Positions 18,050-28,873 are shown, counted from the stretch's first letter. The stretch is DNA of 64,000 bases from Leifsonia sp. SCN 70-46 (GCA_001725325.1 MEFY01000001.1:434001-498000); one strand, 5' to 3'. The notes: generated by a model not told the origin, from the letters alone. A program made the numbers and translations.

Positions 18050-19258
18050 GTGACCATCGAGACACCGCCCCCGACCGTCGACGCGCCGTGGGGCGTCGCG
18101 CTCTTCTCCGCCAAGATCAAGGGCTGGATCGACCGGCTCGGCACGGCGTGGGTCGAGGGCGAGATCACGCAGTGGGGCGTCTCGGGCGGCAATGTCTACG
18201 GCAAGCTCAAGGATGTCGACGACGACGCGACGATCTCGTTCACCATCTGGTCGTCCGTGCGGGCGAAGATCCCCGCCGACCTCGCCCAGGGCGCGCGCGT
18301 CGTCGCGCTCGTCAAGCCCAACTACTGGGTCAAGGGCGGAACGCTCTCCATGCAGGTGTTCGAGATGCGCCACGTGGGCCTCGGCGACCTGCTCGAGCGC
18401 CTCGAGAGGCTTCGGCAGAAGCTGCGCGCCGAGGGCCTCTTCGAGCACAAGAGGCCGCTGCCGTTCCTGCCGCACCGCATCGGGCTCATCACGGGCAAAG
18501 ACAGCGATGCCGAGAAGGATGTGCTGCGCAACGCCCAGCTGCGGTGGCCCGCTGTCGACTTCCGGGTGGTCCACGCCGCGGTGCAGGGCGAGCGGGCGGT
18601 GGGCGACGTCATCTCGGCCCTCAAGACCCTCGACGCCGACCCCGAGGTCGACGTCATCATCGTCGCGCGCGGCGGCGGCGACTTCCAGAACTTGCTCGTG
18701 TTCAGCGACGAGGCCCTCGTGCGCGCCGCCGCCGCGTGCACGACGCCCATCGTTAGCGCCATCGGGCATGAGGCCGACCGGCCGCTGCTCGACGAGGTCG
18801 CCGACCTGCGCGCATCCACGCCGACCGATGCCGCGAAGCGCGTGGTGCCCGACGTGGCGGAGGAGCTCGCGCGCGTGCAGCAGGCCCGCAGCGGCATGCG
18901 CCTGCGGCTCACGCAGCGCCTCGGCACGGAGCGCGACCGCCTCGAGGCCGTGCGCAGCCGTCCCGTGCTCGCCAACCCCGTGTCGATGATCGACTCGCGC
19001 GCCGAGGAGCTCGGCAGGTACGTCTCGCGCGCGGAGGAGCTCGTCGAGCGCCGCCTCGAGCGCGCCGCCACGGGCATCGCCGAGCTCACGGGGCAGCTGC
19101 GCGCCCTCTCGCCCAAGCGCACGCTCGAGCGCGGCTACGCGATAGCCCAACTGCCCGACGGCACAGCCCTGCGCGACGCCTCCTCGGCGCCTGCGGGCAC
19201 GCCCCTCGTGCTCACGGTCGCGGTCGGCTCCGTGAACGCGACGGTGGACCGCGGATAG
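18050..19258 (+). CDS. xseA: exodeoxyribonuclease VII large subunit
   Basis: The 402-residue protein has the N-terminal OB-fold (WVEGEITQWGVSGGNVYGKLKD) and the central catalytic domain with IGLITGKDSDAEKDV, ARGGGDFQNL and AIGHEADRPLLDEVAD, then a long helical C terminus. With XseB it degrades single-stranded DNA from both ends. The start is GTG 18050 with a GGGAG ribosome-binding site. xseB follows nine bases later. Confidence 0.95.
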   Translation: MTIETPPPTVDAPWGVALFSAKIKGWIDRLGTAWVEGEITQWGVSGGNVYGKLKDVDDDATISFTIWSSVRAKIPADLAQGARVVALVKPNYWVKGGTLSMQVFEMRHVGLGDLLERLERLRQKLRAEGLFEHKRPLPFLPHRIGLITGKDSDAEKDVLRNAQLRWPAVDFRVVHAAVQGERAVGDVISALKTLDADPEVDVIIVARGGGDFQNLLVFSDEALVRAAAACTTPIVSAIGHEADRPLLDEVADLRASTPTDAAKRVVPDVAEELARVQQARSGMRLRLTQRLGTERDRLEAVRSRPVLANPVSMIDSRAEELGRYVSRAEELVERRLERAATGIAELTGQLRALSPKRTLERGYAIAQLPDGTALRDASSAPAGTPLVLTVAVGSVNATVDRG

Positions 19259-19267
19259 GATCGGGGC

Positions 19268-19477
19268 GTGGCAACTACAGACGTGGGCGGGCTGAGCTAC
19301 GAGCAGGCGCGCGACGAGCTCGTGCGCGTGGTCGCCGAGCTCGAGCAGGGGTCGTCGACCCTCGAGGAGTCCCTGGCCCTGTGGGAGCGCGGCGAGGCGC
19401 TCGCCCAGCGCTGCGAGGAGTGGCTCATCGGCGCCCGCGCCCGCCTCGACGCCGCACGGGCCACGAAGGCCGAGTGA
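19268..19477 (+). CDS. xseB: exodeoxyribonuclease VII small subunit
   Basis: The 69-residue helical protein shows the family pattern [19 protein letters not shown] and [15 protein letters not shown]. It forms the small subunit that associates with XseA. GTG 19268 is the start; its stop overlaps the next ATG by one base (TGATG), so the operon continues into the DUF4245 gene. Confidence 0.93.
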   Translation: MATTDVGGLSYEQARDELVRVVAELEQGSSTLEESLALWERGEALAQRCEEWLIGARARLDAARATKAE

Positions 19478-20115
19478 TGGCGGCACGCGACCAGAGGCCG
19501 GTCGTCGCGGAGCTCGGCAGGCCCGAGACGCCCGACGAGACCGCCGCCCGCAAGGCCGAGACCTCCCGCAGGCACCGCGCGAACCAGACGCTGCTCAACC
19601 TCGTCGTCGCGCTCATCGGCTCGCTGCTCATCGTGGTGTTCCTCGTAACGGTGGTAGTGCGTCCGACTCCCGAGACGGCGAACGACGACGTGGACTACGC
19701 GACGATCGCCGCCCAGGCGCAGCCGCAGTCCGACGAGCCGCTCGTCTCCCCCGTGCTGCCCGAGGGCTGGACGGCCAACGACGCGCGCTTCCAGCAGAAG
19801 CAGCAGGTGCCCACGTGGTACATCGGCTTCCTCACGCCCCAGCAGCAGTACATCGGGCTCGACCAGGGAATCGGCGCCAACCCGAGCTGGCAGGCCGCCC
19901 TGCTGCAGAACGCGGCCGAGACCGGCACCGTCACGATCGAGGGCGTCGAGTGGACGGTCTACGACCGGCGCGACGCCCAGAAGACGGGCAACTACGCATA
20001 CTCTCTCGCGACAGTCCACGACGAGAGCACGGTGCTGCTGCACGGCAGCGCCGCAGACGACGAGTTCATGCTGCTCGCCACGGCGATAGCGGCACAGTGG
20101 GAGGCAGAGGGATGA
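19477..20115 (+). CDS. DUF4245 membrane-anchored protein
   Basis: The 212-residue protein has a cytoplasmic N terminus, one membrane helix (about residues 39-61) and a soluble extracytoplasmic domain with the VLPEGWTANDARF and WTVYDRRDAQKTGNYAYSL features I associate with DUF4245. The function is unknown. The same neighbourhood (XseBA, DUF4245, fumarase, GlpX) is seen in mycobacteria (Rv1100 region). It is translationally linked at both ends. Confidence 0.8.
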   Translation: MAARDQRPVVAELGRPETPDETAARKAETSRRHRANQTLLNLVVALIGSLLIVVFLVTVVVRPTPETANDDVDYATIAAQAQPQSDEPLVSPVLPEGWTANDARFQQKQQVPTWYIGFLTPQQQYIGLDQGIGANPSWQAALLQNAAETGTVTIEGVEWTVYDRRDAQKTGNYAYSLATVHDESTVLLHGSAADDEFMLLATAIAAQWEAEG

Positions 20116-20723
20116 CGACTCCGGCACAGGCCTGGGCTGAGATGCTCGCGGGCAACGAGCGCTTCATCGCGGGCACCCCGTCGCACCCGCGGCAGGACGT
20201 CGACCGCCGCACCGAGATCGCCCAGGGCCAGGCTCCCGACGTCGCGCTCTTCGGCTGCAGCGACTCGCGCCTCGCCGCGGAGATCATCTTCGACAAGGGC
20301 CTCGGCGACCTCTTCGTCGTGCGCAACGCCGGCCAGGTCATCTCCGACTCCGTGGTCGGCTCGCTCGAGTACGCCGTGGGCGTGCTGGGCGTGCCCCTCA
20401 TCGTCGTGCTCGGCCACGACGAGTGCGGCGCCGTGCGCGCCGCCATCGACTCCGTGGGCGTCGACGCACCGGCCCTGCCGCCCTTCGTCGCGGGCCTCGT
20501 CAACCGCATCGTGCCCGCCGTGCGCCGCGTCAAGGCCAACGGCGAGAACCTCGACTCGCAGGATGTCGGCCGCGAGCACCTGCGCGCCGCCATCGCGGAG
20601 CTGATCGGCTCCTCCGAACTCATCAGCGACGCGATAGCCGCCGGTACGCTGGCTGTCGTGGGCGCGAACTACCGCCTGCTCGAGGGCCGCGCCGTGCCCG
20701 ATGTCATCATCGGCTCGGTATAG
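20112..20723 (+). CDS. beta-carbonic anhydrase
   Basis: The 203-residue enzyme has the zinc ligands of beta-carbonic anhydrases: CSDSR (Cys and Asp-Arg dyad) near residue 49 and HDECGA (His and Cys) near residue 101. It interconverts carbon dioxide and bicarbonate. Its ATG overlaps the upstream stop by four bases, so bicarbonate supply is part of the xse-DUF4245-fum transcription unit. Confidence 0.92.
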   Translation: MTTPAQAWAEMLAGNERFIAGTPSHPRQDVDRRTEIAQGQAPDVALFGCSDSRLAAEIIFDKGLGDLFVVRNAGQVISDSVVGSLEYAVGVLGVPLIVVLGHDECGAVRAAIDSVGVDAPALPPFVAGLVNRIVPAVRRVKANGENLDSQDVGREHLRAAIAELIGSSELISDAIAAGTLAVVGANYRLLEGRAVPDVIIGSV

Positions 20724-20749
20724 GGCCTACCCGCAACACGAAAAGGACC

Positions 20750-22144
<1,395 letters not shown>

Positions 22145-22145
22145 G

Positions 22146-22937
22146 TCAGTCCGGAACGTCCACCTTTCGGATGGCCGTGCCGTCGAGCGTCTCGACGGTG
22201 CGGTCGCCCAGCACCTCCGAGAGCGTGATGGGGATGAGCACCGACCCCGTCACGGAGCCGTTCGCCGGGCATCCCGCGACATGGTCGGGTGCGGGCGGCG
22301 CCTCCTCGGAGTCCGCGGCGGGCTTGGGGTTGGGGAGCCCGTAGTAGATCGCGATCTGCACGGTCGTCTCGGTCTCGATGACGACGGCGGTGCGCGGGAT
22401 GCACAGCACGGGGCCGCGCACGTTGACCACGAGGTCGGCGGGGCCGACGCCCGAGAAGCCCTCGTCGGGCGTGAGTCCGATGTACCCCGGGGGCGTCGAG
22501 TCGCCCAGGAGCTCGAACTCGGTGAGCCCGAGGATGTACGTGGGGATCTCGTCGAGCTCGTCGAGATCCTGGTAGCCGACGACGGGCACCTCGACGAGGC
22601 CCTCGGGCACCTCCGTCGTGCCGCGCACCGACCGGTTGACGAGCTGCGGATCGGGCGAGCCCCACATGACCTGGATGGGCGTGCGCGCGACCTCCTGCTG
22701 CGGCAGCGACGCGAGAACACCCGGTCCGGCTCCCAGCACCGCGACGACGCCGATGCCGAGCAGGCCCACGCCCGAGAGCAGGCGGCGCCAGCCGTACGAG
22801 GCACCGCCGGGCTCGTGCGCGTACGAGTTCGTGACGCTCCACGCGGAGAGCGCGCGCCACTGGCTGCGGGGCGCGAGGAGGCCCCAGAGGAAGAAGACCC
22901 CGAGGCTCGCTGCGATCACCCCGAAAACCATTGCCAC
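22146..22937 (-). CDS. membrane-anchored protein of unknown function
   Basis: The 263-residue protein has an N-terminal membrane helix (residues 1-23), a conserved-looking RALSAWSVTNSYAHEPGGASYGWRR-type loop that I describe only in outline, a second helix (about 50-70) and a soluble C-terminal domain. It is not a family I recognise. GTG 22937 is chosen because TAGTGT lies seven bases upstream. Confidence 0.6.
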   Translation of the reverse strand: MAMVFGVIAASLGVFFLWGLLAPRSQWRALSAWSVTNSYAHEPGGASYGWRRLLSGVGLLGIGVVAVLGAGPGVLASLPQQEVARTPIQVMWGSPDPQLVNRSVRGTTEVPEGLVEVPVVGYQDLDELDEIPTYILGLTEFELLGDSTPPGYIGLTPDEGFSGVGPADLVVNVRGPVLCIPRTAVVIETETTVQIAIYYGLPNPKPAADSEEAPPAPDHVAGCPANGSVTGSVLIPITLSEVLGDRTVETLDGTAIRKVDVPD

Positions 22938-22944
22938 GGGGTAG

Positions 22945-22950
22945 ACACTA
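22945..22950 (-). promoter_or_regulatory. -10 element, leaderless gene at 22937
   Basis: TAGTGT on the minus strand, seven bases before GTG 22937. Confidence 0.5.
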
Positions 22951-22955
22951 CGTGG

Positions 22956-23008
22956 TTTGTCCCCCGGTGGGTGGCCGCCTCACCGCGAGGCGGCCACCCA
23001 CCGACAAA
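22956..23008. terminator. very strong hairpin downstream of phoH
   Basis: A 15-bp perfect stem (22966-22980 with 22988-23002, seven-base loop) is extended by TTTGTC/GACAAA outer arms with a four-base C bulge. It lies 21 bases beyond the phoH stop and should terminate phoH transcription before the next gene. Confidence 0.7.
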
Positions 23009-23028
23009 TCCTCATCCGAAAGGATGAC

Positions 23029-24393
23029 TCAGGCGAGCTCGTTCGACTCGAGCATCTCGGTCACGAGTGCCGCGATGGCCGAGCGCTCCGAGCGCGTGAG
23101 GGTGATGTGCCCGAACAGCGCGTGGCCCTTGAGGGTCTCGATGACGCTCGCGACGCCGTCGTGCCGTCCCACGCGCAGGTTGTCGCGCTGGGCGACGTCG
23201 TGGGTGAGCACGACGCGCGAGTTCTGGCCGATGCGGCTGAGCACGGTGAGCAGCACGTTGCGCTCGAGGGACTGCGCCTCATCCACGATCACGAAGGCGT
23301 CGTGCAGCGAGCGGCCGCGGATGTGCGTGAGCGGCAGCACCTCGAGGATGCCCCGCTCGACGACCTCGTCGAGCACGTTCTGCGACACGACCGAGCCGAG
23401 CGTGTCGAACACGGCCTGCGCCCACGGGTTCATCTTCTCGGCGGCGTCGCCGGGGAGGTAGCCGAGCTCCTGCCCGCCCACGGCGTACAGCGGTCGGAAC
23501 ACCATGATCTTCTTGTGCTGCTGCTTCTCGAGCACGGCCTCGAGGCCCGCGCACAGCGCGAGCGCCGACTTGCCCGTGCCCGCGCGGCCGCCGAGCGAGA
23601 CGATGCCCACCTCGGGGTCGAGCAGGAGGTCGATCGCGAGGCGCTGCTCCGCCGAACGCCCGTGCAGCCCGAAGATGTCGCGGTCGCCGCGCACGAGCGA
23701 GATCTCGCCGCGCCCCGTGACGCGGCCGAGGGCCGAGCCGCGGTCGGAGTGCAGGATGAGGCCCGTGTTCACGGGCAGGTCCTGCACGAGGCGGGAGTGC
23801 AGCTGCTCGTTGTCGTAGAGCTGGGCCATCTGCTCGCTGCCCAGGTCGAGGTCGAGCTGGCCCGTCCAGCCGGAGTCGACGGCGAGCTCGGCGCGGTACT
23901 CCTCGGCGGCGAGGCCGATCGAGGCGGCCTTGACGCGCAGCGGCAGGTCCTTCGACACGACGGTGACGGCGAGGCCGTCGTTGGCAAGGTTGAGCGCGAC
24001 GGCGAGGATGCGCGAGTCGTTGTCGTTCAGCTGCAGCCCCGAGGGCAGCACCGACATGTTGGAGTGGTTGAGCTCGACGCGCAGCGACCCGCCGTCGCCG
24101 GCCGCGATGGGGAAGTCGAGGCGCTCGTGCTTGACGCGCAGCTCGTCGAGGTTGCGCAGGGCCTGCCGGGCGAAGTACCCGATCTCGGGGTCGTTGCGCT
24201 TCGCCTCGAGCTCCGTGATGACGATCACGGGCAGCACGACGTGGTGCTCGGCGAAACGGAACATCGCCTTCGGATCCGAGAGGAGCACCGAGGTGTCGAG
24301 GACGTAGGTGCGCTCGAGCTGCCGGGCTCCGCCACCCCCCGCCCCTATCTCGTTCCTCTGGGACTTCGGGTTGGCTAGCTCGGCCACGTGCAC
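23029..24393 (-). CDS. phoH: PhoH family ATPase with N-terminal PIN domain
   Basis: The 454-residue protein joins a PIN ribonuclease domain (about residues 28-160, first acidic residue in YVLDTSVLL) to a PhoH-type RecA-like ATPase with Walker [10 protein letters not shown] (about 268-276) and Walker B VIVDEAQS. This is the PhoH2 architecture shown in mycobacteria to unwind and cleave RNA. The start is GTG 24393, preceded by GGATGGA and by two hairpins in what looks like a 105-base leader. Confidence 0.9.
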   Translation of the reverse strand: MHVAELANPKSQRNEIGAGGGGARQLERTYVLDTSVLLSDPKAMFRFAEHHVVLPVIVITELEAKRNDPEIGYFARQALRNLDELRVKHERLDFPIAAGDGGSLRVELNHSNMSVLPSGLQLNDNDSRILAVALNLANDGLAVTVVSKDLPLRVKAASIGLAAEEYRAELAVDSGWTGQLDLDLGSEQMAQLYDNEQLHSRLVQDLPVNTGLILHSDRGSALGRVTGRGEISLVRGDRDIFGLHGRSAEQRLAIDLLLDPEVGIVSLGGRAGTGKSALALCAGLEAVLEKQQHKKIMVFRPLYAVGGQELGYLPGDAAEKMNPWAQAVFDTLGSVVSQNVLDEVVERGILEVLPLTHIRGRSLHDAFVIVDEAQSLERNVLLTVLSRIGQNSRVVLTHDVAQRDNLRVGRHDGVASVIETLKGHALFGHITLTRSERSAIAALVTEMLESNELA

Positions 24394-24400
24394 TCCATCC

Positions 24401-24510
24401 CCGGGTGCCGAGCACCCGGATCCAGTCTGCGAAGACGGCCGGTGGTGCGTTGTCAGACGAACTTACGTGGCCGTCTCGATCAGGCGCCGTGCCTGATACC
24501 TCTGACGCTA
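24401..24510 (-). promoter_or_regulatory. phoH promoter and structured leader
   Basis: A -10 TAGCGT (minus strand, 24510-24505) would start RNA near 24498. The leader then begins with a 7-bp hairpin (24479-24497) and ends with an 8-bp, three-base-loop hairpin (24401-24419) that stops right at the GGATGGA ribosome-binding site. This arrangement could control access of ribosomes to phoH. Confidence 0.45.
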
Positions 24511-24577
24511 GGCCTCGAATCCGGCGGCGCCGTAACCGACACGCCCCGAATTGTGTCGGGCAGGTAAACGCTTCGCG

Positions 24578-25699
24578 TCAGAGGATGACGGCGCTCGCGA
24601 ACGACGTGAAGGCGGCGCGCAGCATGGCGAACGTCTCGTCGTCGGTGGTCGCGTGCGGGCTCAGGCGCACGGTGCCCTCGCGCGACGTGGTCGTGAGGCC
24701 GTGGTTGTGCAGCGACGCCGTGAGGAGCGTGAGCTGGTCGGCCTCGGGGGCGATGACGACGATGCCCGCGCGCTCCTGCTCCGCGCGCGACGAGACGACC
24801 TCGATGCCGAACTCGTCGGCGAGGTCGATGATGCGCGAGACGTTCTCGGCGATCCGGCCGCCGATGACGGGCACGCCCACCTCGGCGAACTCCTCGAGCG
24901 CCGCGGCGAAGCGCGCCTCGGCCACGGGGTCGGGGTTGCTGATGGCGAACGCGCGCGCGCCGCGCGCGGGTGGCAGCACCTCGGTGGGCGTGCCCTCGGC
25001 GTCCGACGCGTTCCAGCCCGAGAACACGGGCACGAGGGATTCGGCCGCCCGGTCGCTCAGCGCGAGGAAGCCCGTTCCCCATCCGGCGCGCACCCACTTC
25101 TGCCCGCCCGCGACGACGACGTCGGCCAGCTGGTAGGGCGCGTCGACGATGCCGAAGCCCTGGATGGCGTCGACGATGAGCAGCCGGTCGCCGATGACGT
25201 CGCGGATGCCCTCGAGGTCGGCGAGGTAGCCCGTGCGGTAGTCGACGAGGCTCACCTCGACGGCCACGGTGGCCTTGTGCAGCTGGCGCTTGAGGTTGCC
25301 GGGCGTGACGCGCCCGTGGTCGGTCTCGAGCCAGCGCGGCTTCACCACGCCGAGCGCGTCCGCGGCGCGCGAGACCGCGAACGTGTTGCTCGGGAACTCG
25401 GCGGGTGAGAGCAGCACCTCGCCCGTGAGCCCGAACATGGTGTGCATGAGCCCCTGGCTCGTGTTCGGCTGGAACACGACCTGGTCGGCGCGGAACCCGG
25501 TCACGGCCGCGACCGCGGCCCTCACGCGGGCATCCTGCTCGTCGAAGCTGTCGAGGGTGCCGAAGCGCCCGCGACCGAGGAGGCTCGACATCGCGCTCTC
25601 CTCCTCGCGCACCGTGCGGCCCACGGGCGCGCGCCGCGCGAAGTCGAGGTAGCCCGGCTCGTCGGTGAAGCGCTGCAGGTAGTCGTCGAGGGTTGTCAC
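24578..25699 (-). CDS. class V aminotransferase-fold PLP enzyme
   Basis: The 373-residue protein has the class V aminotransferase pattern, with the presumed PLP lysine in VVAGGQKWVRAGWGTG and the cofactor aspartate in LLIVDAIQGFG. Class V enzymes include cysteine desulfurases, kynureninases and isopenicillin epimerase-like proteins; the substrate cannot be told. GTG 25699 overlaps the uppS stop by four bases and has AGGAGG within the end of uppS, so the two genes are translationally coupled. Confidence 0.8.
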   Translation of the reverse strand: MTTLDDYLQRFTDEPGYLDFARRAPVGRTVREEESAMSSLLGRGRFGTLDSFDEQDARVRAAVAAVTGFRADQVVFQPNTSQGLMHTMFGLTGEVLLSPAEFPSNTFAVSRAADALGVVKPRWLETDHGRVTPGNLKRQLHKATVAVEVSLVDYRTGYLADLEGIRDVIGDRLLIVDAIQGFGIVDAPYQLADVVVAGGQKWVRAGWGTGFLALSDRAAESLVPVFSGWNASDAEGTPTEVLPPARGARAFAISNPDPVAEARFAAALEEFAEVGVPVIGGRIAENVSRIIDLADEFGIEVVSSRAEQERAGIVVIAPEADQLTLLTASLHNHGLTTTSREGTVRLSPHATTDDETFAMLRAAFTSFASAVIL

Positions 25700-26481
25700 T
25701 GTCCGAACCTCCTCTGTCGCCGCGAGAAGTCGCGGAGGGCGCGGAGGAAGTCGACCTCGCGCAGGTCGGGCCCGAGGGCCTCCACGAAGTAGAACTCGCT
25801 GTGCGCGCTCTGCCACAGCATGAAGTCGCTGATGCGCTGCTCCCCCGACGTGCGGATGACGAGGTCGGGGTCGGGCTGCCCGCCCGTGTAGAGGTGCTCG
25901 CTGATGAGCTCGGGGGTGAGGATCTCGGCGAGCGCGTCGAGCGTGCCGCCCTCGCTGCCGTGCGCCTTCACGATGCTGCGCATGGCGTCGGCGATCTCGC
26001 GCCGCCCGCCGTAGCCGATGGCGAGGTTGACGTGCAGGCCCGTGTTGCCCTGCGTGCGCTTCTCCGCCTCGGCGAGGCGCTTGCGCAGGTCGTCGGGCAG
26101 TCCCTCGGCGTTGCCCACGTGCTGCACGCGCCAGTCGCGGAAGTGCGAGAGGTCTTCGGCGAGGTCGCCGATGATCTCGAACAGGCTCTCGAGCTCGACC
26201 TTGTTGCGGCCCGTGAGGTTGTCCGTCGAGAGCAGGTAGAGGGTCGCGACCGAGACGCCCAGGTCGTCGCACCACACGAGGAACTCGCGGTATTTGGCGG
26301 CTCCCGCGCGGTGTCCGTGCGCGGCGGTCTCGAGCTCGCGCAGGCGCGCCCACCGGCGGTTGCCGTCGATGATCATGGCGACGTGCCGCGGGAGGTTCTC
26401 GGCGGTCAGCCCGCGCCGCAGCCTGCCCTGATAGAGGCCGTAGAGGAATCCACGGCCCAGGGGGAACTGACGCTCTGACAC
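25696..26481 (-). CDS. uppS: Z-isoprenyl diphosphate synthase (UppS family)
   Basis: The 261-residue cis-prenyltransferase carries MIIDGNRRWAR (aspartate that binds the diphosphate), TLYLLSTDNLTGRN and DLVIRTSGEQRISDFMLWQ. It condenses isopentenyl diphosphate onto a prenyl primer, either to the long carrier lipid for peptidoglycan or to a short Z-farnesyl product as proposed for the mycobacterial paralogue beside hemolysin III. The context here (hemolysin III divergent) matches the latter. GTG 26481 follows TAGCGT by six bases. Confidence 0.9.
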   Translation of the reverse strand: MSERQFPLGRGFLYGLYQGRLRRGLTAENLPRHVAMIIDGNRRWARLRELETAAHGHRAGAAKYREFLVWCDDLGVSVATLYLLSTDNLTGRNKVELESLFEIIGDLAEDLSHFRDWRVQHVGNAEGLPDDLRKRLAEAEKRTQGNTGLHVNLAIGYGGRREIADAMRSIVKAHGSEGGTLDALAEILTPELISEHLYTGGQPDPDLVIRTSGEQRISDFMLWQSAHSEFYFVEALGPDLREVDFLRALRDFSRRQRRFGQ

Positions 26482-26487
26482 AGGGAT

Positions 26488-26493
26488 ACGCTA
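26488..26493 (-). promoter_or_regulatory. -10 element, leaderless uppS
   Basis: TAGCGT on the minus strand, six bases before GTG 26481. It is back to back with the hemolysin III promoter. Confidence 0.6.
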
Positions 26494-26520
26494 GCCCAGC
26501 TTTCCGTTATGCAACTCGCG

Positions 26521-26526
26521 TACGCT
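26521..26526 (+). promoter_or_regulatory. -10 element, leaderless hemolysin III gene
   Basis: TACGCT six bases before ATG 26533. This argues against the upstream in-frame ATG at 26509. Confidence 0.6.
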
Positions 26527-26532
26527 GGCGCC

Positions 26533-27249
26533 ATGACGCTGCCCGACGTGCCGAACCTGCCTCTCCTCGAGGACGAGCTGGAGCACGGCGGGCCCGCGAA
26601 GGCCGCCGACGTGAAGCCCACGTGGCGGGGCTGGATCCACGCGGGCACGTTCCCCGTGGCCATCGCGCTCGGCATCATCCTCGTCGTGCTCGCCGACGGG
26701 GTGGCCGCCAAGGTCAGCACCTCGATCTTCTTCGCGTGCTCCCTGCTGCTGTTCGGCACGAGCGCGCTGTACCACCGCATCAACTGGAGCCCCAAGGTCA
26801 AGGCGGTGTTCAAGCGCATCGACCACGCCAACATCTTCCTGCTCATCGCGGGCTCGTACACGCCGATCACGGTGCTGTGCCTGCCGCCCGAGAAGGCGAC
26901 GCTGCTGCTGTGGCTCGTGTGGGGCGGCGCGGGGCTGGGCATCCTCTTCCGCGTGTTCTGGATCGGGGCGCCGCGCTGGCTCTACGTGCCGCTCTACGTG
27001 CTGCTCGGCTACGCGGCCCTCGCGTTCATCGTCGACTTCTTCCAGGCGAACGCCGTCATGATGACGCTCATCCTCGTGGGCGGGCTGCTGTACACGGCGG
27101 GCGCGGTGTTCTACGGCCTCAAGCGGCCGAACCCGATCCCCGGCGTGTTCGGGTTCCACGAGATCTTCCACACGGCGACGCTGCTCGCGTTCCTGTGCCA
27201 CTGGACGGGCATCCTGCTCGTGGCGGTCAATCCTCCCGTGCTGGGCTAG
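26533..27249 (+). CDS. hemolysin III / PAQR family membrane protein
   Basis: The 238-residue protein has seven membrane helices and the PAQR metal-site pattern: SALYHRINW near helix 2, IDHANIFLLIAGSYTPI, and FGFHEIFHTATLLAFLCHW near the C terminus, which supplies the histidines. Bacterial members (TrhA) influence membrane energetics and fatty acid homeostasis; the hemolysin name is historical. The start is ATG 26533 by the leaderless rule. Its 3' end overlaps the convergent gene at 27227 by 23 bases. Confidence 0.88.
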   Translation: MTLPDVPNLPLLEDELEHGGPAKAADVKPTWRGWIHAGTFPVAIALGIILVVLADGVAAKVSTSIFFACSLLLFGTSALYHRINWSPKVKAVFKRIDHANIFLLIAGSYTPITVLCLPPEKATLLLWLVWGGAGLGILFRVFWIGAPRWLYVPLYVLLGYAALAFIVDFFQANAVMMTLILVGGLLYTAGAVFYGLKRPNPIPGVFGFHEIFHTATLLAFLCHWTGILLVAVNPPVLG

Positions 27250-27499
27250 CCCCTTCAGCCTGCCCGGCCTGCTCGGCGGCGATCTTCTCGCGCGCCTCGG
27301 CGCGGTAGCGCACGCGGCGCACGCGGCGCGTCATGTCGACGATGAGCAGCACCGTCACGGCGGCGATGAGGAAGATCGCGATGAAGCCCACGACGCCGGG
27401 GGTCACCATGTTCTCGTCGCCCGTGAACTCGGGCACGGGGCTGGGGGTCGGGTCGGCAGCCCACACGATCAGGTAGCCGGCCAGCACGGGAAGGGTCAT
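27227..27499 (-). CDS. small two-helix membrane protein next to mca
   Basis: The 90-residue product has an N-terminal hydrophobic segment, a Pro-rich loop, a membrane helix (about residues 35-58) and a basic, then acidic tail. It follows mca after three bases and is part of its operon. A similar small membrane gene (Rv1083) sits beside mca in M. tuberculosis, so this is probably its counterpart. The function is unknown. Confidence 0.7.
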   Translation of the reverse strand: MTLPVLAGYLIVWAADPTPSPVPEFTGDENMVTPGVVGFIAIFLIAAVTVLLIVDMTRRVRRVRYRAEAREKIAAEQAGQAEGASPARED

Positions 27500-27502
27500 T
27501 GC

Positions 27503-28378
27503 TCAATCCTCATCGATGATGCCGGCGAACAGGTCGCTCTCCGGAAGGGCTGACTCGACGGACGACTCGACGAGCTGGAAGTCCTCGTACGGCCACGCCT
27601 CGCGCTGCACGTCGTTGGGCCAGAAGAAGAACCTGTCGTCGGGCGCGACCTGGCTGGCGTGGGCGCGCAGCGCGGCGTCGCGGGTCTCGAAGTACTCCCC
27701 CACGGGCACCTGGGTCGTCGCCTCGAACGGGCGGTCGCGCATCCACTCCCGCAGCTCGCCCATGTCGGCGGCGCGCTCGTGCCCCGCGGTGACGAGGGCG
27801 TCGTGCACGGCGCCCACCTTCGCCGGGTTGAAGATGCGGTCGAAGTAGACCTTGGGGATGTGCCACGCCGGCCCCTGCTGCGGGTAGCGCGCGCCGTCCG
27901 CGGCCGCGCGCCACGCGTACATCGCGAGCTCGTGGGCGCGGATGTGGTCGGGATGCGGGTAGCCGCCGTTCTCGTCGTACGCGACGAGCACGTGCGGGCG
28001 CAGCTCGCGGATGACGCGCACGAGCGGCTCGGCCGCGATCTCGAGCGGCACGAGGGCGAAGCATCCCGCGGGCAGGAGGTCGGAGCGCTCGCGCGTGTAG
28101 TCGTCGGGCAGGCCCGAGTCGACGTAGCCGAGCCAGCGGTGCTCGACGCCCATGATGCGCTGCGCCTCGGCCATCTCGAGGCGGCGCAGGCCGGCCATGT
28201 CGCGCTCGGCCATGGCTCGGCGCTCGAGCGCCTCGTTCTGCACGTCGCCGCGCTCGCCGCCCGTGCAGCTCACGATCGTCACGCGCGCGCCCGACGCCGC
28301 GTAGTAGGCGTACGTCGCCGCGCCCTTGCTCGACTCGTCGTCGGGGTGGGCGTGGACTGCGAGCAGCCGCCGGGACAC
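27503..28378 (-). CDS. mca: mycothiol S-conjugate amidase
   Basis: The 291-residue zinc hydrolase of the GlcNAc-PI de-N-acetylase family has the metal motifs AHPDDE (about residues 10-15) and HPDH (GGYPHPDHIRAH). Length and the WPYEDFQLVESSV C-terminal region fit Mca rather than MshB. Mca cleaves mycothiol conjugates of toxins to mercapturic acids for export, so the organism makes mycothiol. The start is GTG 28378 with an AGGAG four bases upstream. Confidence 0.92.
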   Translation of the reverse strand: MSRRLLAVHAHPDDESSKGAATYAYYAASGARVTIVSCTGGERGDVQNEALERRAMAERDMAGLRRLEMAEAQRIMGVEHRWLGYVDSGLPDDYTRERSDLLPAGCFALVPLEIAAEPLVRVIRELRPHVLVAYDENGGYPHPDHIRAHELAMYAWRAAADGARYPQQGPAWHIPKVYFDRIFNPAKVGAVHDALVTAGHERAADMGELREWMRDRPFEATTQVPVGEYFETRDAALRAHASQVAPDDRFFFWPNDVQREAWPYEDFQLVESSVESALPESDLFAGIIDED

Positions 28379-28427
28379 GTGACTCCTAGGGATTAGCCTT
28401 GAAGCACCAAGCCTAACGGAGACCCCC

Positions 28428-28820
28428 GTGACCGATCTCGACGCCCGCTACGGACGCACGCCCTCGTCGCGCGCGCGCACGCGCGTGGTCGTCATCGTCA
28501 CGGCCCTCGCCTTCGCCGTCGTGTTCGGCGCCTGGCTGCTGTGGGCCGGGGTGCTCGGCGCGCCCGCGCAGCTGCAGGCCGAGGACACGGGGCACCGCGT
28601 CGTCGACGAGTCGAACGTCGACGTGACGTGGCGCTTCACCGTCGAGCCCGGCACGGATGCCCGCTGCGCCGTGCAGGCCCTGAACTCGTCGTTCGCCGTC
28701 GTGGGGTGGCGCATCGTCGACGTCCCGGCGTCCGACGCCCGCGCGCGCGACATCACGGAGCGCGTGCGCACCACCGAGCACGCCGTGACCGGGTTGATCT
28801 ACCGCTGCTGGCTGACCTAG
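28428..28820 (+). CDS. DUF4307 membrane-anchored protein
   Basis: The 130-residue protein has a short cytoplasmic N terminus beginning LDARYGRTP, one membrane helix (about residues 20-43) and an extracytoplasmic domain with two cysteines (DARCAVQAL and YRCWL) likely joined by a disulfide. It corresponds to DUF4307, found between mca and greA in actinobacteria (Rv1081c position). The function is unknown. Confidence 0.82.
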   Translation: MTDLDARYGRTPSSRARTRVVVIVTALAFAVVFGAWLLWAGVLGAPAQLQAEDTGHRVVDESNVDVTWRFTVEPGTDARCAVQALNSSFAVVGWRIVDVPASDARARDITERVRTTEHAVTGLIYRCWLT

Positions 28821-28873
28821 GCTGAGCTATTCCGGCCCGGGGTGGCCGGTTTCCCTTTGTGTAGGAGGCATTC

